Positions 44,331 to 53,656 of a stretch of 64,000 bases of DNA are shown here, piece by piece; position 1 is the first letter of the stretch, and every line of letters begins with the position of its first letter. Under the pieces are notes generated by a model. It worked only from the letters and a program-made list of their open reading frames with translations. It had not been told where the DNA came from and did no database searches. The position numbers were made by a program, and so were the translations under genes. Location of the stretch: assembly GCA_030683705.1 (NCBI GenBank), contig JAUXPP010000141.1:52495-116494 (forward strand). The letters run 5' to 3'. This DNA is from Polaromonas sp. GTDB taxonomy: Bacteria > Pseudomonadota > Gammaproteobacteria > Burkholderiales > Burkholderiaceae_C.

Positions 44331-46178
44331 TCAGGCCATGGGCGTGCGCAATTTTTCCGGCTTGTCGTTGTGCAGTGCCGGGTGCGACACCTCGATCGCA
44401 TTGATTTTGGCAACCAGCTCCTCCCGCCGCAGGCCTTCTTCCGGAGGCAGGCTGGCCGGCTCGCCGGCGGGATCGACAAACTGGACATAACGCCTGGGGC
44501 CCGGGCTCATGCGCCGCAGCCGGGTTTTCAGGCTGTCGATGATCTGCTGGCCGGTGTGGCGCTCCGGCGTGCCATGCCAGATGGCGATGTGCAGGTTGAA
44601 AGCATTGGGTTCGTCGAGCTTGTCGGACAGCCGGATGCAGTCGGCCAGGATCTTGGTCGAGACCTCGGAGACGGCCTCGCGGTTGACCGGGCCTTCAATC
44701 AGCATCAGGAACAGGTTTTCCTCATAACGCACCACGGTGTCCATGTCGCGCGCAGCGCGGCGCAGGATCTCGCCGATGCGCGACAGGGCAACGCTGCGCT
44801 TGTGGTCGTTCAGTTCGTCAGGGCTGGGCGCCTGGTCCAGCCAGCGCAACAGCACGATGCCACATTCCGAACGGCGGCGGCGTGCGCGCAGCAGCATTTG
44901 CGCGAGCCGGTTGTCCACCACCCGCGGCAGCATCAGCCCGCTGGCCGGATCGTAGTTGGCCAGGGCGGCGATGCGATGGTTGGAAAACAGCGCCGCCCGG
45001 CTGCGCCAGGCCAGTACAAAAAAGATCCACAGCAGGCCGACCATGGCCGACAGCACACCGGCGGCCTGCGCGGCCTCGATGTTCCTGACCCATCCGGCGT
45101 TGTAGAAGATGCGCGCCAGTGCCGCCAGCGCGATGGGCGCGGTGCCCAGCAGGAGGAGCAGATTCCAGGCCTGACCGCGCAGGGACATCCAGACCAGGCT
45201 GCCGAGAATGGTCACGGTGGCCACCCCCAGCCACAGGTTGCGCATGTCGCGCGGGATGAAATCCTGCCGGATCGCCATCATGCCGGCCATCAGCAGGCTG
45301 CCCGCGGTGACGGTCACCAGCAGCTTGTAGATGTGCGGGTGGCCGCTGCGGGCGTAGCTGGCCTGGGCGCAGAACCACGCGCCAGCGGCCATGCTCAGCC
45401 CGGCCGAGACCCAGCCCATGACCTGGTTCAGGTGTGCACTGCCCGGCCATATGCGCCAGCTGCCGTAGCTGATCAGCACCAGCTGCGTGAACATCAGCGT
45501 TACCACGACCGCGCCGAACCACAGGAACACGCGGTTGCGGGCCATCACGAAGGCAGCGATGCTCAGCGCCGCCAGCACGCTGAACATTCCCCACATCAGG
45601 CCGATCACCACGCCCACGCGGGACGCGCCATTGACATACGCGACCGGCGACAGCAGCATCGGACGGTCGGTGAGGGCGCGGTGGTTCTCGAAGCGCAGGT
45701 AGTAGGTTTGTGCACGATCCCTGCGGGTCTGCAGTTCAAAACTCGGCACGCGGGTAGGCAGTGACCAGTCCGCGGGTGCAATCGCTTCGCCAGCGGCCTG
45801 TACCAGCCATTCGTCCCGGGGGCCGCGTGAAAACAGGCTGGCCCGGACCAGCGCCTGTCCGGGCAGGCGGATGAACCAGGTCTGCGGCGACTCGGTGGGC
45901 GGCAATGAAAAAGTGGCCCAGACGTCCTGGCTGCGCGAGGTGGGCAGCACCGTCGTGCCGGTGTAGGGCTGGAAGTCCCTGGGGCTGCCGGCGGTCAGCC
46001 CGTCGGGCGAGTCCACGCTGCCTTTGGGCACGGCCACCCACTTGAGCGGTTCGGACAGGGTGATGGTGACGCTGTCTTCATACAGACGGCCGAAGTCCTG
46101 CGCATGGCCTGGCTGCAGCAACATGGCCAACAGCACCAGCCAGAAACCGCGAAAGCTGGCCCGTCTGAACATCCGCAT
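44331..46178 (-). CDS. 7TM-DISM sensor with degenerate GGDEF-like domain
   Basis: A 615-residue membrane sensor: signal peptide (LVLLAMLLQPGHAQ), a periplasmic 7TMR-DISM extracellular-type domain (residues ~27-180), seven to eight membrane helices (~185-395) and a C-terminal GGDEF-like domain (~410-580). Where GG(D/E)EF is expected the protein reads VRYEENLFLML, so cyclase activity is doubtful, although the surrounding fold (LSRIGEILRRAARDMDTV) is kept. It may sense carbohydrate and signal through binding. Ends 6 bp from the convergent lrp-type gene. Confidence 0.78.
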   Translation of the reverse strand: MRMFRRASFRGFWLVLLAMLLQPGHAQDFGRLYEDSVTITLSEPLKWVAVPKGSVDSPDGLTAGSPRDFQPYTGTTVLPTSRSQDVWATFSLPPTESPQTWFIRLPGQALVRASLFSRGPRDEWLVQAAGEAIAPADWSLPTRVPSFELQTRRDRAQTYYLRFENHRALTDRPMLLSPVAYVNGASRVGVVIGLMWGMFSVLAALSIAAFVMARNRVFLWFGAVVVTLMFTQLVLISYGSWRIWPGSAHLNQVMGWVSAGLSMAAGAWFCAQASYARSGHPHIYKLLVTVTAGSLLMAGMMAIRQDFIPRDMRNLWLGVATVTILGSLVWMSLRGQAWNLLLLLGTAPIALAALARIFYNAGWVRNIEAAQAAGVLSAMVGLLWIFFVLAWRSRAALFSNHRIAALANYDPASGLMLPRVVDNRLAQMLLRARRRRSECGIVLLRWLDQAPSPDELNDHKRSVALSRIGEILRRAARDMDTVVRYEENLFLMLIEGPVNREAVSEVSTKILADCIRLSDKLDEPNAFNLHIAIWHGTPERHTGQQIIDSLKTRLRRMSPGPRRYVQFVDPAGEPASLPPEEGLRREELVAKINAIEVSHPALHNDKPEKLRTPMA

Positions 46179-46280
46179 AGCTTATTGCAAAAGCGCGCCG
46201 TGTCCGCCCCGGAATCGCCCGGTCATCACGATGTCACAGCAATAAACCACCATGCGTGCGTCACCAACAACGGAGGAACC

Positions 46281-47660
46281 ATGCCCTATTCCCGCTTTGC
46301 CAACACCCGACGCCTGGCTGCCCGCGCGGCTTTTCCCGTGTTCGCCGCCGCGCTGCTGGCCGCACCCCTGCATGCACAGACCGCCTTTCCGGCCACGCTG
46401 GCCGGCCATGCCCTGCTGCCTGCGCAGTCATTCATCGCTGCACCCAAGGACGCGCCGCAGGACCTGAAAAACGCCGGAAAATTCACCACTGGAAAACGCG
46501 TCGAGGCTTTCGGCACAGTCGAGGGCCGGTCCGCCGGCCGCCCCACCGGCGTCTCGCTGCCGTTCCGGGGCCAGCCGGTTCAGGGCCACTCCGGCATCAA
46601 GAAGATGGCCGACGGCAGCTTCTGGATCCTGACCGACAACGGCTCCGGCTCCAAGGCCAATTCGCCCGACTCCATGCTCTACCTGAACCGCTACGCCGTG
46701 GACTTCAAGGGCGGCGGCATGAAGCGCCTGGAGACGGTTTTCCTGAGCGACCCCAACAAGAAGGTGCCGTTTCGCATCGTCCAGGAGGGCACGAAGCAGC
46801 GCTACCTGACCGGCAGCGACTTCGACACCGAGAGTTTCCAGATCGCCGGCGGCGCGCTGTGGATCGGTGACGAGTTCGGCCCCTGGCTGATCAAGGCCGA
46901 CATGAAGGGCCGGGTGCTGGCGGTGTTCGAAACCCAGGTCGACGGCAAGCCGGTGCGCTCGCCCGACCACCCGGCCGTGACCACGCCGGGCGTGCCCGGC
47001 GGTGCGGTGGATTTCCAGGTGCGCCGCTCCAAGGGTTATGAGGGCATGGCTGCCTCGAAAGACGGCAGCAAGCTGTACGCCCTGCTCGAAGGCGCCTTGT
47101 GGGACGCGGCGACCAAGGGCAATGAAAAACTCGACGGCAAGGACTACCTGCGCGTGCTCGAGTTCGATGTCAAGAGCGAAAGCTGGACCGGCCGCCACTG
47201 GAAGTATGTGCTGGAAGGCGCCAGCCACGCGATCGGCGACTTCAACATGATCGACGGCACGACCGGTCTGATTATCGAACGCGACAACGGCGAAGGCACC
47301 GCCGACAAGGCCTGCCCCGAAGGCCAGAAACGCAGCGACTGCTTTCATGACCTGGCCAAATTCAAGCGGGTCTACAAGATCGAAATGAGTGACGCGAATG
47401 TCGGCGCAGCGGTGCGCAAGATCGCCTACATCGACCTGATGGCCATTGCCGACCCGAACAAGCTGGCGCGCAAGCCGCTGAACAATGGCGTGTTGACCTT
47501 TCCCTTCTTCACCATCGAAAACGTCGATGTGGTGGACGCCAGCCACATCGTCGTGGGCAATGACAACAACCTGCCGTTTTCCAGCAGCCGTGACCCCAAC
47601 AAGGCCGACGACAACGAGTTGATCCTGCTGGAAGTTGCGGACTTTCTGAAGGCCAACTGA
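46281..47660 (+). CDS. Secreted esterase-like/phytase-like family protein
   Basis: A 459-residue exported protein: signal peptide (ARAAFPVFAAALLAAPLHAQ), then a beta-propeller-like phytase-like domain (PF13449-type) with GIKKMADGSFWILTDNGSGS and later SKGYEGMAASKDGSKLYALL and LIIERDNGEG. Members are called esterase-like but few have been tested; phosphate ester cleavage is possible. GGAGG lies 5 bp before the chosen ATG. A DUF3616-like gene with a similar layout follows after 116 bp. Confidence 0.82.
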   Translation: MPYSRFANTRRLAARAAFPVFAAALLAAPLHAQTAFPATLAGHALLPAQSFIAAPKDAPQDLKNAGKFTTGKRVEAFGTVEGRSAGRPTGVSLPFRGQPVQGHSGIKKMADGSFWILTDNGSGSKANSPDSMLYLNRYAVDFKGGGMKRLETVFLSDPNKKVPFRIVQEGTKQRYLTGSDFDTESFQIAGGALWIGDEFGPWLIKADMKGRVLAVFETQVDGKPVRSPDHPAVTTPGVPGGAVDFQVRRSKGYEGMAASKDGSKLYALLEGALWDAATKGNEKLDGKDYLRVLEFDVKSESWTGRHWKYVLEGASHAIGDFNMIDGTTGLIIERDNGEGTADKACPEGQKRSDCFHDLAKFKRVYKIEMSDANVGAAVRKIAYIDLMAIADPNKLARKPLNNGVLTFPFFTIENVDVVDASHIVVGNDNNLPFSSSRDPNKADDNELILLEVADFLKAN

Positions 47661-47776
47661 GGCTGAGCAGAGGGCGCGCGTGGGGGAACGGCGGTCCAGC
47701 CGCCCCCTGCGCCTGTCACCCGCTGGCGTCCCGTTTGTAGCTACAGTGAAGGCTTGATACTTTCCGGAGAAACGCC

Positions 47777-48694
47777 ATGCCTGTCCCGCCGCAGTTTCTG
47801 CCATTGACAGGTCTCTACGAGCCCTCTGCCATCCAGCAGCTTCCCGACGGACGCTTCCTGGTGGTGGAGGACGAACAGGCGCACCCCTTCAGCCTGGTGA
47901 GCCTGAGCGCCGACGGCACGGTCAAGAGCCGGGCCTTGACCCCCGGCTGGTTCGAGGGCAACGATGTGTTCTGGAAGCTCGACGACCTCGAAGGCTTGAC
48001 CGGCGACGCCGAGGGCTGTCTCTATGCGCTCACTTCGCATTCGCGCAACGACGAGGGTGAGCAGAAGAAGGCGCGCGACAGGCTGGTGCGTTTCCGGATC
48101 GAGGGCAACCGCGTGCGTGAACCCGTGGTGGTGGGCGGGCTCAAACCGGCGCTGGTCGCAGCGCACCCGGTGCTGGCCGCTGCCGCGCTGATCGAGGACG
48201 TCAAGTCGGACGGCGGCCTCAATATCGAGGCGCTGGAGATCACACCCGACCGGCAGCAGCTGCTGGTCGGCTTCCGCAGCCCGCTGTTGGACGGCGCAGC
48301 CATCATCGCCTGCATAGCCAATCCGTCGGCCATTTTCGACGCCGGCGAGGCGCCGCGCCTGTCCGGCGGCTTGCTGACGCTGGACCTCGGCGGTCAGGGC
48401 ATACGCGGCATGGCCTGGATCGAGTCGCTCGGCGGCTACCTCCTGATCAGCGGACCCGCGTCGCAGGCGGACCAGGCCTTCGGGTTGTGGTTCTGGAACG
48501 GCCAGCCCGGGTCACCGGCGCGCCGGGTGGCGGTTCCCGGCCTGCAGCACTTCGAGCGGGCAGAAGGGCTGAGTACGGCAGAGATCGACGGTGTGGCCTA
48601 CATCGTCATCGTCAGTGATGACGGCAAGCGCGAGAAGGGGCGCTTTGCCCGCTTTGTGCTGCTGGAGCCCGGGCAACTGCGGATTGCGCCCTGA
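47777..48694 (+). CDS. DUF3616-like beta-propeller protein
   Basis: A 305-residue protein without signal peptide that shows repeated four-stranded blades: SAIQQLPDGRFLVVEDEQAH, DDLEGLTGDAEGCLYALTSH, LNIEALEITPDRQQLLVGFR, GIRGMAWIESLGGYLLIS. The pattern fits DUF3616, whose function is unknown. The EDE and DLEG segments resemble those of the phytase-like neighbour, so the two may act on related substrates, one exported and one cytoplasmic. This is inference. Confidence 0.7.
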   Translation: MPVPPQFLPLTGLYEPSAIQQLPDGRFLVVEDEQAHPFSLVSLSADGTVKSRALTPGWFEGNDVFWKLDDLEGLTGDAEGCLYALTSHSRNDEGEQKKARDRLVRFRIEGNRVREPVVVGGLKPALVAAHPVLAAAALIEDVKSDGGLNIEALEITPDRQQLLVGFRSPLLDGAAIIACIANPSAIFDAGEAPRLSGGLLTLDLGGQGIRGMAWIESLGGYLLISGPASQADQAFGLWFWNGQPGSPARRVAVPGLQHFERAEGLSTAEIDGVAYIVIVSDDGKREKGRFARFVLLEPGQLRIAP

Positions 48695-48729
48695 GGCGGC
48701 GCGGCGCCGGGCCATGGCCAGACCCGTTT

Positions 48730-48793
48730 GCTACTGAATTAATAGCTGCTTGCGCTTGTCCGATATGGGCTGGAGGCCGAAAAGGCTTGAAGC
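48730..48793 (-). repeat. Mini-palindrome repeat, intergenic copy
   Basis: Core GCTACTGAATTAATAGC (48730-48746). The arm, read on the other strand, is GCTTCAAGCCTTTTCGGCCT then CCAGCCCATATCGGACAAGC. This is the best-preserved full-length copy. It lies between the convergent DUF3616 and prfC gene ends. Confidence 0.75.
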
Positions 48794-48799
48794 TTGGGC

Positions 48800-50416
48800 C
48801 TAGATCTTGGACTGAAACACCAGGCCGGCGTGTTCGCGCAGCGCGTGGAACTTGATTTTGGGCCATTGCTGCTCGACCGCGCGCAGGGTGGCGCTGTGGT
48901 CCACCAGCAGCGTGGGCGCATCGACCGCGTCGAGCGCCACGCGGTGGGAGTTGGCGTCCATGAATTTTTTCAGCTCGTTCGGGTCGTCGCTGGTGACCCA
49001 GCGCGCCAGGTTGAACTGGCTGCCCATGATGCGGGCCTTGACCCCGTATTCATGCTCGAGACGGTGAGCGACCACTTCGAACTGCAACTGGCCGACGGCG
49101 CCCAGCAGCAGCAGGGAGCCGGCAATCGGCCGGAACACCTGGATTGCGCCTTCTTCGCCGAGCTGGGTCAGCCCGGCGCGCAACTGCTTGCTGCGCAGAG
49201 GGTCAGCCACCTCGACCGCACGGAACATCTCGGGCGCGAAAAAGGGCAGGCCGGTGAACTGCAGGGCTTCGCCTTCGGTCAAGGTGTCGCCGAGCTGCAG
49301 CACGCCGTGGTTCGGGATGCCGATGATATCGCCGGCAAAGGCGGTGTCGAGCAGCTCGCGGCGCTGGCTCATGAAACTCACCACGGTGTTGGGTCGCAGC
49401 TCCTTGCCGCTGCGCACGACTTTCAGGCGCATGCCGCGCGTGAACTCGCCGCTGGCCACGCGCAAAAACGCGATGCGGTCGCGGTGCGCCGGGTCCAGGT
49501 TGGCCTGGATCTTGAAGACCACGCCGGAAAATTTCTTTTCCTCGGGTCGCACCACACGCTGCAGGGCGGCGCGTTCGGCCGGCGCCGGCGCCAGGTCCAC
49601 CAGCGCATCCAGCACTTCCTGCACGCCGAAGTTGTTGATCGCCGAGCCGAAAAACATCGGCGTCTGTTTGCCGCTCAGGAAGTCGGCGCGGTTGAACTCG
49701 GGCGAGGCGCCTTCCAGCAGCTCCAGCTCGCCCTGCGCCTGGGTGAATTCGGCGCCGAAGCGCCTGGCGGCTTCGGCGTTGTCCAGGCCGGCCAGGATTT
49801 CATCGTCGCCGCCGGCCTTGTCCTCGCCGGGGCTGAAGACGCGCATGCGTTTTTCGCGCCGGTCGAACACGCCGTGGAACAGCTTGCCCATGCCGACCGG
49901 CCAGGTGAAGGGCACGACGGTCATGCCGAGCTCCTGTTCGATCTCGTCCATCACGCTCATCGGGTCCTGCACCTCGCGGTCCATCTTGTTCACGAAGGTC
50001 AGGATGGGCGTGTTGCGCGCGCGGCAGACCTGCAGCAGGCGCCGCGTCTGCGGCTCGACGCCGTTGGCCGCGTCGATCACCATCAGCGCGGCATCCACGG
50101 CGGTCAGCACGCGGTAGGTGTCTTCCGAAAAATCCTGGTGGCCGGGGGTGTCCAGCAGGTTGATCACGCAGTCGCGGTATTCCATCTGCATGACCGAGGA
50201 GGCCACCGAGATGCCGCGCTGCTTTTCAATCTCCATCCAGTCCGAGGTGGCATGGCGTGCGGCCTTGCGCGCCTTGACGCTGCCGGCGATCTGGATCGCG
50301 CCGGAGAACAGCAGCAGCTTTTCAGTCAGCGTGGTCTTGCCGGCGTCAGGGTGGGAAATGATGGCAAACGTGCGGCGGCGTTTGACCTGTTTTTCGATTT
50401 CAGTGGATTCGGACAT
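48800..50416 (-). CDS. prfC: Peptide chain release factor 3
   Basis: A 538-residue translational GTPase that recycles RF1/RF2 from the ribosome after termination. GTP-binding motifs are intact: SHPDAGKTTLTE (G1), DTPGHQDF (G3) and NKMD (G4), followed by EF-Tu-like domain II and the class-specific C-terminus. Its own stop is TAG. RF3 influences amber readthrough, so its intact state matters for the three internal ambers in this window. Confidence 0.96.
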   Translation of the reverse strand: MSESTEIEKQVKRRRTFAIISHPDAGKTTLTEKLLLFSGAIQIAGSVKARKAARHATSDWMEIEKQRGISVASSVMQMEYRDCVINLLDTPGHQDFSEDTYRVLTAVDAALMVIDAANGVEPQTRRLLQVCRARNTPILTFVNKMDREVQDPMSVMDEIEQELGMTVVPFTWPVGMGKLFHGVFDRREKRMRVFSPGEDKAGGDDEILAGLDNAEAARRFGAEFTQAQGELELLEGASPEFNRADFLSGKQTPMFFGSAINNFGVQEVLDALVDLAPAPAERAALQRVVRPEEKKFSGVVFKIQANLDPAHRDRIAFLRVASGEFTRGMRLKVVRSGKELRPNTVVSFMSQRRELLDTAFAGDIIGIPNHGVLQLGDTLTEGEALQFTGLPFFAPEMFRAVEVADPLRSKQLRAGLTQLGEEGAIQVFRPIAGSLLLLGAVGQLQFEVVAHRLEHEYGVKARIMGSQFNLARWVTSDDPNELKKFMDANSHRVALDAVDAPTLLVDHSATLRAVEQQWPKIKFHALREHAGLVFQSKI

Positions 50417-50451
50417 AACCCACGATTATCGGCGACGTCGCCGCAGCGCGG

Positions 50452-50688
50452 CTACGCAGCCTGTTTTGTGAAGCGCGGCTGCGTGATGCCGTCGATCACG
50501 ACCTCTTCGTTAAACATCGCGGCAGGGCGCACCCACAGGCCCTTGTCGCCGTACAGGGCGCGGTACAGCGTCATCGGCTCCAGGCTTTCGCTGTGCCGCA
50601 CCGTGCCGACCACCTCGTACAGCAGGCCTTTGTAGTGACGGTACAGGCCGGGCGGGGTTTCAATCAGGGGTGGAAGTTCGTCGGACAT
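50452..50688 (-). CDS. DUF1653 domain protein
   Basis: A 78-residue protein with the DUF1653 pattern: PPGLYRHYKGLLYEVVGTVR, HSESLEPMTLYRALYGDKGL and FTKQAA at the end. It is small, soluble and widely conserved, with unproven function (the fold suggests nucleic-acid or ligand binding). Start chosen at MSDELPPLIE. It lies 36 bp upstream of prfC in the same direction. Confidence 0.85.
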   Translation of the reverse strand: MSDELPPLIETPPGLYRHYKGLLYEVVGTVRHSESLEPMTLYRALYGDKGLWVRPAAMFNEEVVIDGITQPRFTKQAA

Positions 50689-50742
50689 GGTCATCCAGGT
50701 TCTGGAGGGTGCTGGCGCGCCCGCGGTGGGACAATGGGGGCT

Positions 50743-51996
50743 ATGCATCCTAACGCCTTACTCGACAGCTGTACCGTTCTCCTCAAGCAGGTTCTCCGTT
50801 TCGACCACCCCGCCGACATGGTGGTGTCGCGCCATTTCCGTGAACAACGCCTGGGCCCGCGCGAGCGCGCCACCGTGGCCGAGACGATTTATGGCGTGTT
50901 GCGCAAGAAAAACCTCTATACCTACCTGGCACAACACGGCAGCGGCCCGACCGAGCGGCGCCTGGCCATCCTGGGCTTTGCCGCCGAGCGCGACTTTTTG
51001 CTGGGTGCGCTCAGCGACCAGGAAAAGGACTGGCTGGCGCGCTGCGACCAGGTCAAGCCCGAAGACTTGATGGAGTTGCACCGGCACAACCTGCCGGCCT
51101 GGCTGGTCGAACCGCTGAAGACCCAGCTCGGCGACGACTTCTGGCCGCTGGTGGAAAGTCTCAACGCACCTGCCGGTCTCGATTTGCGTGTCAACACGCT
51201 CAAGGACAAACGTGCTGAAGTCCAGAAGGAGCTTGCGCGTGCAGCTATCAAATCCGTAGCAACCCCGTATTCGCCTTGGGGCCTGCGACTGACGACCAAG
51301 CCGGCGCTGAACAAGCTGGACACCTTCACCCGCGGCGCCATCGAGGTGCAGGATGAAGGCTCGCAACTGCTGGCCCTGCTGGTCGATGCCAAACGCGGCG
51401 AGATGGTGGTGGACTTTTGCGCCGGCGCCGGCGGCAAGACCCTGGCGCTGGGCGCCAGCATGCGCAACACCGGGCGCCTCTACGCCTTCGACACCTCAGG
51501 TCACCGTCTGGATGCCCTGAAACCGCGGCTGGCGCGCAGCGGCCTGTCCAATGTCCATCCGGTGGCGATTGCCCATGAGCGTGACGACCGCATCAAGCGC
51601 CTGGCCGGCAAGATCGACCGGGTGTTGATCGATGCGCCGTGCTCCGGGCTGGGCACGCTGCGGCGCAATCCGGACCTCAAATGGCGACAGACGCCCCAGG
51701 CCATCGAGGAGTTGACCGCCAAGCAGGCGGCCATCCTGCAAAGCGCCGCCCGCCTGCTCAAGCCGGGCGGACGGCTGGTTTACGCCACCTGCAGCGTGCT
51801 GCGCGACGAAAACGAATCGATTGCCGAGGCCTTCACGGCGGCGAATAAAGATTTCACACCTCTTGAAACAAGCGATGTGCTGACGCATCTGGGTGTGGAG
51901 GGCGCGGCAAAGCTTTGCAGCGGGCCCTACCTGCGACTGTGGCCCTACCTGCATCAGACGGACGGGTTTTTTGCTGCAGTTTGGCAAAAAGTTTGA
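50743..51996 (+). CDS. RsmB/NOP2-type RNA cytosine-C5 methyltransferase
   Basis: A 417-residue SAM-dependent methyltransferase of the RsmB/NOP2/SUN group. The N-terminal part is NusB-like. SAM binding is seen in VDFCAGAGGKTLALGA. The two catalytic cysteines are in DAPCSGLGTLRRNPD and YATCSVLRDE. It probably methylates rRNA. A mini-palindrome repeat is read in frame near residues 157-173 (ARAAIKSVATP). Start ATG at 50743; the frame extends further left without support. Confidence 0.9.
   Translation: MHPNALLDSCTVLLKQVLRFDHPADMVVSRHFREQRLGPRERATVAETIYGVLRKKNLYTYLAQHGSGPTERRLAILGFAAERDFLLGALSDQEKDWLARCDQVKPEDLMELHRHNLPAWLVEPLKTQLGDDFWPLVESLNAPAGLDLRVNTLKDKRAEVQKELARAAIKSVATPYSPWGLRLTTKPALNKLDTFTRGAIEVQDEGSQLLALLVDAKRGEMVVDFCAGAGGKTLALGASMRNTGRLYAFDTSGHRLDALKPRLARSGLSNVHPVAIAHERDDRIKRLAGKIDRVLIDAPCSGLGTLRRNPDLKWRQTPQAIEELTAKQAAILQSAARLLKPGGRLVYATCSVLRDENESIAEAFTAANKDFTPLETSDVLTHLGVEGAAKLCSGPYLRLWPYLHQTDGFFAAVWQKV
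51209..51260 (+). repeat. Mini-palindrome repeat inside rsmB-like gene (diverged)
   Basis: Core GCTATCAAATCCGTAGC (51244-51260) preceded by GGAGCTTGCGCGTGCA. The arm is diverged but the spacing fits. Confidence 0.5.
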
Positions 51997-52096
51997 TGCC
52001 GTTAGCGGCATGAAGCCGTTAAATCCTTTTTCTTGACGTTTTTTCCAAGGTTTATCGGACTTTTACTGCAACCGGGGCTTTCTTGACCCCGGCGGT

Positions 52097-52125
52097 TTGG
52101 CAATTCACTGGGCGCCGCCTACAAT
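52097..52125 (+). promoter_or_regulatory. Sigma-70 promoter for the desaturase gene
   Basis: TTGGCA and TACAAT with a 17-bp spacer, about 70 bp upstream of the desaturase start. A CCGGGG...CCCCGG hairpin lies just upstream (about 52072-52091), probably closing the rsmB-like gene's transcript. Confidence 0.7.
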
Positions 52126-52193
52126 AGTGAGGTAGTCCAGCACGGTTTTGACATGGTTGCAGGGCGCTGTTACATATTGTTTAAAGGACCCCC

Positions 52194-53393
52194 ATGATTT
52201 TGTTTGACGCCGCCCTTGACTGGCTGGCCAACGGCCTGATTGCTGCCAGCTGGTGGCAAATCGTGCTGTACACCTTGGTGACGACCCACATCACCATTGC
52301 GAGCGTGACGATTTACCTGCACCGTCACCAGGCGCACCGCGCCATGGACCTGCACGCCATCCCTTCGCACTTTTTCCGTTTCTGGCTCTGGCTGGGCACG
52401 GGCCAGGTGACCAAGGAGTGGGTCTCCATCCACCGCAAGCACCACGCCAAGTGCGAAACCATTGAGGATCCGCACAGCCCGCAGGCGCACGGCATCAAGA
52501 AGGTGTTCTGGCAGGGTGCCGAGCTGTACCGTGCCGAAAGCAAAAACAAGGAAACCATGGTCAAGTACGGCCACGGCACGCCGAACGACTGGCTGGAGCG
52601 CAACCTGTACACCCGTTACAGCTGGCAGGGCGTGGGCCTGATGATGATCATCAACCTGGCCCTGTTCGGTGCAGCCGGCCTGGCGGTCTGGGCGGTGCAG
52701 ATGGCCTGGATTCCTGTCACGGCCGCCGGCATCATCAATGGCATTGGCCACTACTGGGGTTACCGCAACTTCGAGGCGCCTGACGCCAGCACCAATATTT
52801 CCCCCTGGGGCATCATGATTGGCGGCGAAGAACTGCACAACAACCACCACACCTACCCGACCGCGGCCAAGTTTTCCGTCAAGCCCTACGAGTTCGACAT
52901 CGGCTGGGTTTACATCCGTGCCCTGGAGAAAGTCGGCCTGGCCACGGTCAAGAAGGTGCCACCCAAGCTGACGCTCGGCTCCATCCAGCCGGTGGCGGAC
53001 GAAAAAACGCTGGAAGCGCTGATTGCCCATCGTTATGAAGTGATGGCCGGGTTCGCGCGTGAATTGCGCCGTGCCGGCCAGATGGAGCTTGAGGCGCTCA
53101 AGGCCCGCAAGGCCGACATTTCGGTGCTGAAGGCTGCCAACCGCTGGCTGCATCGCGACGACGACAAGGTGCCGGCAGCAGCCAAGCCGCAGATCGCCCA
53201 GGCCCGTGCCGAGCACCCGGTGCTCGACAAGATGGTCACCATGCGTGAAGAGTTGCGTCAGATGTGGCTGTCGACCTCGGCCTCGCGCGAGCAACTGGCC
53301 GGCGACCTGCAGGCCTGGTGCCGTCGTGCTGAAGAAAGCGGCATCACGGCGCTGCGTGACTTTTCGATGAATCTCCGCGCCGCGCGCGCGTAA
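52194..53393 (+). CDS. Membrane fatty acid desaturase (acyl-CoA desaturase type)
   Basis: A 399-residue di-iron membrane enzyme that introduces a double bond into acyl chains. The three histidine boxes are clear: HRHQAHR (about 42-48), HRKHHAK (about 80-86) and EELHNNHHTYP (about 215-225). Helices flank the boxes. The last ~100 residues form a soluble, charged tail longer than in minimal desaturases. It follows a strong promoter at 52097-52125 and shares the bidirectional terminator at 53592-53622 with rpmG. Confidence 0.93.
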   Translation: MILFDAALDWLANGLIAASWWQIVLYTLVTTHITIASVTIYLHRHQAHRAMDLHAIPSHFFRFWLWLGTGQVTKEWVSIHRKHHAKCETIEDPHSPQAHGIKKVFWQGAELYRAESKNKETMVKYGHGTPNDWLERNLYTRYSWQGVGLMMIINLALFGAAGLAVWAVQMAWIPVTAAGIINGIGHYWGYRNFEAPDASTNISPWGIMIGGEELHNNHHTYPTAAKFSVKPYEFDIGWVYIRALEKVGLATVKKVPPKLTLGSIQPVADEKTLEALIAHRYEVMAGFARELRRAGQMELEALKARKADISVLKAANRWLHRDDDKVPAAAKPQIAQARAEHPVLDKMVTMREELRQMWLSTSASREQLAGDLQAWCRRAEESGITALRDFSMNLRAARA

Positions 53394-53591
53394 CGAGATC
53401 GGCGCCCGCTCCCGCGGGTCTCCGTCAGGCTGCACCAGCGTTCTTGCTGCTGCAGCCTTTCTTTTGTCCGTGGCCTGACGGCGCGCCCGTGTTTGCGGGG
53501 CGCCTCGACGGCAACCGTGTGCCACGCGGGTGCTGGCCCGGACGGGCGGGCACCGGTCACGATCTGCATGGCGCGAGCCGCGCGTGGGCAT

Positions 53592-53622
53592 AAAAAAACC
53601 CGCTGGGTGCCAGCGGGTTTTT
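53592..53622. terminator. Bidirectional terminator between desaturase and rpmG
   Basis: AAAAAAACCCGCTGG, loop GTG, then CCAGCGGGTTTTT. A-runs and T-runs on the two sides fit termination of both convergent transcripts. The stretch from 53394 to 53591 holds no gene. Confidence 0.9.
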
Positions 53623-53656
53623 CAAAAACGCTGCAAGCAGCGCGAACCAGTCTGAA

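Noticed and set aside
47739-47760. A further mini-palindrome copy at TAGCTACAGTGAAGGCTTGA
   Set aside because: No inverted right half and no arm; probably chance.
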